In this document: positions 56,867 through 64,000 of the stretch, piece after piece
How the letters are laid out: each line of letters starts with the position of its first letter
Position numbering within the stretch: the stretch's first letter is position 1
Origin: Carya illinoinensis
Taxonomy: Eukaryota; Streptophyta; Magnoliopsida; Fagales; Juglandaceae
Assembly (NCBI RefSeq): GCF_018687715.1
Contig: NC_056764.1
Coordinates: 5,024,501-5,088,500 of the forward strand
DNA length: 64,000 nt
Direction of reading: 5' to 3'
Program-made: the position numbers and the translations under genes
The notes under the pieces: generated by a model
The model's database searches: none
What the model was told of the DNA's origin: nothing
What the model saw: only the letters and a program-made list of their open reading frames with translations

Positions 56867-59800
56867 ATGGATGAGGATTTCGACATGCCCCCAGCCGACG
56901 ATATGATCAACGATGATCTCGATCTCCCCGAAGACAGCCCCGTTCTCAAGGTCGGTGAGGAGAAGGAGATCGGCACGCAGGGCTTGAAGAAGAAGCTTCT
57001 CAAGGAAGGTCAGGCCTGGGAAACTCCCGATAGCGGCGACGAGGTCGAAGGTACTCTTCTCTTTCTTTTACTCTCTTTCCTTCTTTCTTATTGATTTTTG
57101 AAAAATTTTGTTATATCTCAATTTTTTTTTTTAATTGTTCGTGCAGTGCATTATACTGGAACTCTGCTTGATGGCACTAAGTTCGATTCGAGCCGCGATA
57201 GGGGGACGCCGTTCAAGTTTACTCTCGGACGCGGTGAGCCATTTTTGTTGGATTTTCGATGTTATTTTGAGGTTTGCATATAATGACATGATTTAGTCTG
57301 CTTCATGCGACATTGTGGTTATCGATGAAGTAGGGAACCCTAAATGACTTAAATTAGTATATTTTATTTAAAGAACGATGTGTTTTAAGGCACCCAATTG
57401 GGAACTGTATTCTCTCAATGTCTGTTTCAAATTGTTACCTATCTAAGAACTATAAGAACCGCATTTTTCTTTGAAGGATTTTCAATGTGTTTGGAAGCTT
57501 TAAGGGGCGTTTCTGGGTGGCATTAGATGATATGTCCTACAGTCCTAGAGATGTTGAAAAGGTGGGCAAGGCTTGCTTTAGGTCTTGAGGTATTCCAAGC
57601 TGTCTGCGTTGGGTTGTTTATAAGCTTGAGTTTCCTCACTAGGGACAGGCACAAGGAGTGACTCATGTTGTAGTAGATTTTAGTTATTCTTTTTACACAG
57701 GTTATGGAGTCTGATTCATGCTCTTTGAAATTTGATCGACCATAAGGGGTCAAACAGTGCATCAATAACGATCTTTCGACGTCTATTTCTTGATTAGTTA
57801 TGCAAGTTGCTGATGTATTAACTTGTGAGCTACGGTTGACCAATGAATCCCACATGGATGTGCAGTATCAAAATCCGCAAAATGAGCATGAATAACAATT
57901 GCTAATAACGACCCCAATATACTTGCACAAGATCGGTAAAGTTTTGGGTCTCGTTTGCCCAACAAAAAATCTTGCATAAAAGAGTTGGTTTTATGAGTTT
58001 CGGGAAACGATGTGGTGAATGCTGGTAGGATTGTATGAAGTAGAGGTGTACAAAACCTCGTTGTTTTTTATACTAGTTGATTTTGGTTTTATTTACATAG
58101 GCTGGGCTGAAACATACGCAGGGTTCTGCTTAATATTTTGTTCCTAACAGTCTACTATTTTGTGATTGAAAATTCCGGGATCAGCGTCCTTTTCTTATCT
58201 TGGTTTATTTCTTTCCACTTTTAGGCAAACTATTTCAAACATGCTTTTATTTTGAATTTACAGCTTACTTTGTTGCCTACGAAGATTTAGGTGGAGCACC
58301 ATTTGTCTGACATGCTCTTTTGTGTGGTTGCAGGAGAAGTCATTAAAGGATGGGACCAAGGTATCAAAACCATGAAGAAAGGTGAAAATGCCATTTTCAC
58401 AATTCCTCCCGAGCTAGCTTATGGCAAGGATGGTTCTCCTCCCACCATTCCTCCTAATGCAACCTTGCAATTCGATGTTGAATTGTTGTCTTGGACTAGT
58501 GTCAAGGACATATGTAAGGACGGTGGGATATTTAAGAAAATTCTCAAGGAAGGAGAGAAATGGGAGAATCCAAAGGACCTTGATGAAGTGCATGGTATGT
58601 TAATACTTTTCTAGCTTTTATGTGCCTTATATAATGATTATTTGCATTGTTCTGTTGTTTTAATAACATAATTGTACCTGATAACCCCTTAATACCCTCT
58701 TTTTATTAATGCAGTTAAGTATGAAGCTCTTCTTGAGGATGGACCACTCATTGCAAAGTCAGATGGACTCGAATTCACTGTCCAAGAGGGTGTGTTCTCC
58801 TATTTTTATTAAACAATGCCACTCTGAGGTACGTGTTGGATTTACCTAACTCAATTCCCTCCTATGACCAGGTCATTTCTGCCCTGCATTGTCTAAGGCT
58901 GTTAAAACAATGAAAAAGGGGGAAAAGGTGCTTCTCACAGTGAAGCCACAATGTAAGTTGTGTTCTTGAAGATGTCCTGTTGAAGCCAATTATTCAAGTG
59001 CGATTTTCTAATTTTGTTGGCGGTTGGTTTCAGATGCATTTGGTGAAAAGGGCAAACCAGCTTCTGGTGGTGAAGGTGCAGTACCACCAAATGCAACACT
59101 GCAGATAACTCTAGAGTTGGTATCATGGAAGACTGTATCAGAAATTACGGAGGACAAGAAAGTTATTAAGAAAATTTTGAAGGAAGGAGAGGGATATGAG
59201 CGTCCAAATGATGGAGCTGTTGTTAAAGGTAAGTGTCGGATTTTTTAGAAGTTAATTTTAATCTTTACCCAAAGTTGTACGTCCAGTCCTGACAGGGTCC
59301 ATTATTTTTCATTTTGCAGTGAAATTGATTGGTAAATTGCAAGATGGTACAGTGTTTTTGAAGAAAGGCCATGAAGATGGAGAAGAGCTGTTTGAGTTCA
59401 AGACAGATGATGGTAAATACTGAACCCTTAGTTGGACTCTGTTCACTTTTGCTATGTTTGGACTAAATAGTGGACTGGACTTGTCGGGCAGAGCAAGTTA
59501 TTGAAGGGCTTGATAGAGCTGTGATGACAATGAAGAAGGGTGAAATAGCCTTGTTGACTGTTGCACCAGAATATGCGTATGGATCCTCTCAGTCTCAGCA
59601 GGAATTGGCCGTGGTTCCTCCTAACTCTATTGTTTACTATGAGGTTGAGCTGGTATCTGTCGACAAGGTTAGTTCAGAGTCTGGGCGTGAATTTATTGTA
59701 TGGATATGGTAACTCTTCAGGATAAAGTTTTATCAAAATTTATGAGTGTTGAGCTGATCTTTTATTTTTATTTTTATTAATGGCTTCTTTCAGGAGAAGG

Positions 59801-60919
59801 AATCATGGGATATGAACACACAAGAAAAAATTGAAGCCGCTGGTAAGAAGAAGGAAGAAGGAAATGTACTGTTCAAGGCTGGTAAATTTGCAAAGGCTTC
59901 CAAGAGATATGAGAAGGTAACAAAAAGGAAATAGAAAATATTCCTCCTGAAGCATTTTTCTTTTATTTAGTAATGAAATTATCTTGACCCCAAAATAAAG
60001 AGAGTAAGGTAAATAGAACGTGGAAAATTTCAAAGGGTTGTTGGGTGTGTTTGTCTTTGACTTGAACAATCTTAAATGTGAATAGGCTGTCAAGTATATC
60101 GAGTATGATACTTCCTTTAGTGAGGAGGAGAAAAAACAGGCCAAGGCAGTGAAGGTTGCCTGCAATCTGAACAATGCGGCATGCAAGTTGAAGATAAAAG
60201 AATACAAGGAAGCTGAAAAATTATGCACCAAGGTTACCAACCTTAGTTCGAGGTCTTTGGCTTTGTGGTTGCCATTTAGGCTGTATACCGTTATTAGCTT
60301 AATTGGTTGTGAATGTGTAGGTGTTAGAACTTGAGAGCAGAAATGTTAAGGCTCTTTACAGAAGGGCTCAGGCATATATTCAACTGGCTGACCTGGATTT
60401 GGCCGAGTTGGATATCAAGAAAGCTCTTGAAATTGACCCTGATAATAGGTATGTTCTATCTCCTGATACTTCATATAGACTTTTATTCTTTATTCCGCAA
60501 AATGGAAAATTGACTCCAGGTCTCATTCATAATTTTTATGCGATGCACACCTGATTGCTATAGACTCAGATACACACAAGAGCATAAAAACAGTACAAAA
60601 TTACTTTCATCCCATTAATATGTTGCTTTTGTTATATTATGCTGGAACAGGGATGTGAAGCTAGAGTACAAGACCTTGAAGGAGAAGATGAAAGAATATA
60701 ATAAAAGAGAGGCAAAGTTTTATGGCAACATGTTCGCAAAGCTGAATAAGTTGGGATCTCATGAAACAAAAGTAAGTGAATCCTACCATTCCTGTGAGTG
60801 GCTGTGATGAGTATAATTTATCATTGCAGCTGTGATATGCTTAAACCTGCCTTGGCTTTGATATGCAGAAAGCAGAAGCCAAGGAAGCTGAACCTATGAA
60901 TATAGACAGCAAGGCATGA
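56867..60919 (+). CDS. FKBP62: Multidomain FKBP-TPR peptidyl-prolyl isomerase (ROF1/FKBP62)
   Basis: Thirteen exons: 56867-57050, 57147-57233, 58334-58594, 58715-58789, 58872-58952, 59034-59228, 59320-59412, 59492-59667, 59794-59916, 60086-60232, 60321-60448, 60651-60771 and 60869-60919. They encode 573 residues, phases all consistent. An acidic N-terminus ([13 protein letters not shown]) precedes three FKBP domains. The first (about 60-150) keeps the active-site set [30 protein letters not shown] and [20 protein letters not shown]. The second and third ([40 protein letters not shown]) lack several of these and are probably inactive. Then comes a three-repeat TPR region ([60 protein letters not shown]), which in this family binds HSP90. 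Arabidopsis ROF1 acts in acquired heat tolerance. A calmodulin-binding helix is expected near [20 protein letters not shown]. Confidence 0.95.
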
Positions 60920-62606
60920 GCGGGCTGAACGTGCACCTCTAACTTCCATATGTGACGAGAAAGAGTAAATTATGACCATGAACCTTTCCAGGGTCCTGCT
61001 GCCCTTTGTTTTCTTTAATATGGGGACTTTTTGCTATTGGCATTGAGAGTTTTAAATGGATTTTCTTTGCTGTTGATTATTGACATAAAAATCTTATTTC
61101 AGAACTAGCTATCAATAGAAGAAATTTGAAATGAACTGTTGTTTCCATTATGATGGTATTGATGCTCTCATAATTTAATATGAAATGGTCAGATCTTTGT
61201 GTCTGTTTCACCCTAAAAGCCAGTCAGGGGAATGCTGTGGTGTCTACTTGACGGTGTTCCAACATGGCTGTCTGGCTGGTTGGGTAGACATTTTTTGAAT
61301 GAGCAACTGGAAGTAGATGCTAGAAAGGAGCAACCATCACACGAGTGTTATATCCACAAAAAAAATAAAAAATAAAAAAATAAAAAATAAAAAGCCGAAG
61401 CTTTATACCGAATTTGAAGTTAAATTAGGATATTTTTAGAAGTTATTATAATTTTTATTAACAAATTTTCTGTGTTTTAGTGGAGATGCTGTTTTACATC
61501 CGTACTATGGAAAAAAAAAAACAAAATATAAGCAGGAAATAAATATGCAAGAAAAAGAAAACAAATCGTTAAATGCAAGAATGAAGCTGTTTTGGCCCCA
61601 CCTAGCACTGGGGGGCTGAGGGTAATGGCTCTTCCTTGCAATTCCTTTAGAATGGTTTTGCAAATTTGTTCCAAAGAAACGGGACACAACCCATAAAAAA
61701 TGCAGATTGTTTTACACAAAATGCCACAAAACAGTAAGTTAACGTTGTAGAAATATGAAAAAGATGAAATGCCTCACCACCTGGAGCTCTCCTTTGTTCG
61801 TGGTGTCAGTGAAACCAGAGGATAACAAATAGCCTGGCATTGGTTTAGGAAAAATATAGTTGTAAGTACAATTATGTACTAATTTGTGTATCAATTTAAT
61901 GTGATTGATTAAAAAGTAAATTTTATTAAAAACAATATTAATTTAAATTTTAAGTATGAATAAATCAGTATTGATACACAGATTAGTGCTCAACTGTGCT
62001 TGTATGTAGCAAAATTCCTTTCTAGAAGGTATAATCGTTCCTCAAAGGCCAATTCTTTTCTTACCTTCGCATATCGTATTAAAAGAATAATTAATTTCCG
62101 AAGATGTATCCGAACTGGACAAACCCATGAAATAGAGCATACCACAAGTTCGGGAAACATTGATTTCATTCCAATAAATATGATTAAAATATATCTGATC
62201 TTACACAATCCGACCATAACACAACATAAAGAATGTAATACTCTTTTAACAATTCCTGACTTACACGGTAGCCATTCCAAACAGGTTGGAATTAAGAATT
62301 CTTGCCTCTTCACTATTTTTTAGGGTCATATCCCTTTCAAACCTTAATACAACTTTATGCCGAGGAATGCCACAAAGGCAACAACAATGGTACAATATCC
62401 CTTTACACAAATGATAAATGTAAAGACTACAAATATGTGCCGAGCATGACGAAATCGCTTCAATTCGTAGCTGCAAAACCACAGATAGCAGGTATGAACT
62501 GCTAACGCTTGATCGGCACATTGGCTCCATTAAGGGTGAACTGAATCCCCAGTTCAAATCCTGGGAAATCATTTTCCAAGATTGCTAAAAAAAAGTACCC
62601 TAAAGG
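60920..62606. other. Convergent intergenic region between FKBP62 and CSLC
   Basis: Holds the 3' UTR of FKBP62 (to about 61130), an A-rich AAATAAAAAA repeat near 61360-61392, MITE family A copy 3 (61848-62015), and the probable 3' UTR of the CSLC gene on the minus strand. Short open frames here have no recognised homology. Confidence 0.6.
61848..62015. repeat. MITE family A, copy 3
   Basis: Left GGAAAAATATAGTTGTAAGT then ACAATTATGTACTAAT; right, inward, GCTACATACAAGCACAGTTG then AGCACTAAT. The core TTTAATGTGATTGATTAAAA is shared with the other two copies. Confidence 0.85.
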
Positions 62607-64000
62607 TCAACTCACCTGCTCGCCTATCAGATCCAGACCAACAACTAAGAAACTGACTCCTTGGAATAATAGAAAATAGAAATGAATTCCTTGGGCAGAC
62701 AACAAGCTTCTCACTGAGGCAGTTAACAAAATGAATGCAAGTGCCAGTTCCTTCCTATACAAACGGTTTCTTCTACTTTTCCCAGTTTTCTTTGACATCT
62801 CTAGTTTGTTCAGCTCTTCCAGGCCTGAATCCGAGGACGACCTGAGAAGACTGATATTTTCCATTAGTGGATCAGATTCCTTCTCAAAGGCAACTAGGTC
62901 TGTCTCTGATGATCTTCCCAATTTCTTCGTGACTATCCACTCATAAGAACTACCAAACCGAAACAATCCAGATATCATGGCATTAAACTTGGTCACGGAC
63001 ATGGTGTTCTCAAAAAGAAGGTAAGGAACTATAAATGGGAATGACCGTGGTGCAGGAAGGATGTTTAAGATAGACATGATTCCGGGAACATAACAAACAA
63101 CCCAAGATGGTAGCTGAGCTTCTGGCATGAACATGGTCATGGGAAGAATGATGCAGAAGAGGGTGAATGAATAAAATGGCAGGATAAGCTTCCTTAGGAG
63201 GAAGAAAAGAAATATCAAATTGGCTTTCTTGGCCAAACTCACCTGGAATGTGAAAGCAACTAACATTAACATGAGACATAACAAACTGGAAGCTGAAGTA
63301 CTTCATTTCCAAAATCAAAGCCACGCAGTAATGAAATAAATAACTTAATTTGAGTTAGAAGGATACTGGAATCATTTTGTTTGTTCATCGGTTCATCTTT
63401 ATGCTAAGTCTAAATGGAACTTTCCAAGTTTGTTATAGGAGAGAGCTATGATTAGTCAATCACATAATCCTTTGTTTCCTCAATATCTTAAGATTGAATT
63501 TAATACCTTCTGAATTTACGGATAATCAAGGTTGCTACACTTTCATCATATTCAATTCTTTCTGATAACTGCTAAATGTGATATAATGCAAATTACATCA
63601 TAAACAGATGAAACTTCCATACCTTTGAGCGGAGTATGTCTACAAAGCACAAACGGAACAGCTGCATTGGACCTGAATGCCATCGATGTTGCTGTTTCTT
63701 ATAAGCCTCATAGGATTCTGGGAGCTCACAAAGGCACTGCAAAAGTAGGAGTAAGTTTATTGATCATCTCACGAAGTGTAAAATTCTTTGTGCATGGCAA
63801 TTCATCACACCTTAACATCATTCAGATATATGAATTTCCAACCACAAAGATGAGCACGGACAGCAATGTCCATGTCCTCAACAGTTGTTCGTTCCAACCA
63901 GCCACCACATTCTTCAAGAGCTTTAATTCTCCAAACACCAGCAGTTCCATTAAACCCAAAGAAGTTTATAAACATGCCATTGACCTGTTGTTCAACCTCA
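62607..64000 (-). CDS. CSLC: Cellulose synthase-like C (xyloglucan glucan synthase), 3' part
   Basis: Minus-strand gene entering from beyond the right edge. Exons seen: beyond the window to 63811, 63736-63623, and the last exon 63242-62607 ending TGA; all joins are in phase 0. The first partial exon has [20 protein letters not shown] then the TED motif in [20 protein letters not shown]. The second carries QQHRW, the QxxRW catalytic motif of family GT2. The last has the membrane-spanning C-terminal half ([20 protein letters not shown] and on), the CslC-typical [20 protein letters not shown] and the conserved tail [24 protein letters not shown] enzymes make the beta-1,4-glucan backbone of xyloglucan in the Golgi. 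Which member it is cannot be fixed from this part. The TED and QxxRW residues are intact. Confidence 0.95.

Noticed and set aside
62000..62323. Opposed 107-codon frames on both strands near the CSLC gene
   Set aside because: They overlap a MITE end and the likely 3' UTR and show no family resemblance.
62530..62575. tRNA-like T-loop sequence (CAGTTCAAATCCTGGG)
   Set aside because: No matching acceptor stem, D arm or anticodon arm is present; it is probably a chance match in the CSLC 3' flank.
1..64000. CRISPR arrays, bacterial operons or riboswitches
   Set aside because: The window is plant nuclear DNA. The only regular arrays (35.0-35.6 kb and 33.7-34.0 kb) are head-to-tail satellites without spacers.

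Overview
This is a eukaryotic nuclear window from a woody rosid-type eudicot. The evidence is spliced genes with GT-AG introns, AT-rich intergenic DNA, Ty1/copia and LINE remnants, a Helitron, and several small inverted-repeat (MITE) families present in many copies. The MITE types recall Fagales genomes such as Juglandaceae, but that placement is an inference. All exon joins below were read by eye from reading frame, splice sites and family knowledge, with no transcript data.

Layout. 1-3.0 kb: decayed Ty1/copia element. 3.8-4.25 kb (-): first exon of a chloroplast DUF760 / UV-B-induced-protein type gene with no recognisable downstream exons. 6.1-10 kb (-): dead LINE carrying a GC-rich hAT-like element with a perfect 8-bp target duplication. 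10.67-12.71 kb (-): complete GH17 beta-1,3-glucanase with X8 domain; its tiny last exon lies in a 152-bp tandem duplication, and the nearer copy has lost its splice acceptor. 16.08-17.71 kb: long non-autonomous TIR element. 18.7-22.3 kb: non-coding region with telo-box/TATA promoter signals, a large internal duplication and three C/D-snoRNA-like units. 23.72-32.94 kb: candidate non-autonomous Helitron carrying fragments of a glucuronosyltransferase (GlcAT14/DUF266) gene and a G-alpha (GPA1) gene. 33-38.8 kb: MITE-rich DNA with two minisatellites.

38.8-48.7 kb: segmental duplication carrying two complete 4-exon aldo-keto reductase genes. Each copy is followed by the 3' end of a PPR gene. That PPR end is broken in the first copy and part of an intact gene (48.5-49.7 kb, -) in the second. 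The PPR gene lies head-to-head with FKBP15-1 (50.8-55.0 kb, +, ER-lumen prolyl isomerase), followed by FKBP62/ROF1 (56.9-60.9 kb, +, 13 exons, three FKBP domains plus TPR). This order matches Arabidopsis At3g25210-At3g25220-At3g25230 as I recall it, so the right part is a conserved gene block. The window ends inside a CSLC xyloglucan glucan synthase gene (62.6 kb to the edge, -).

Functionally the window holds two cell-wall genes (GH17 glucanase, CSLC), two protein-folding genes (FKBP15-1, FKBP62), an organellar RNA-binding PPR protein and a duplicated NADPH reductase. Nothing suggests they form one pathway. The most unusual signals are the duplicated, splice-dead terminal exon of the glucanase, the repeated snoRNA-like units, and the gene-capturing Helitron.
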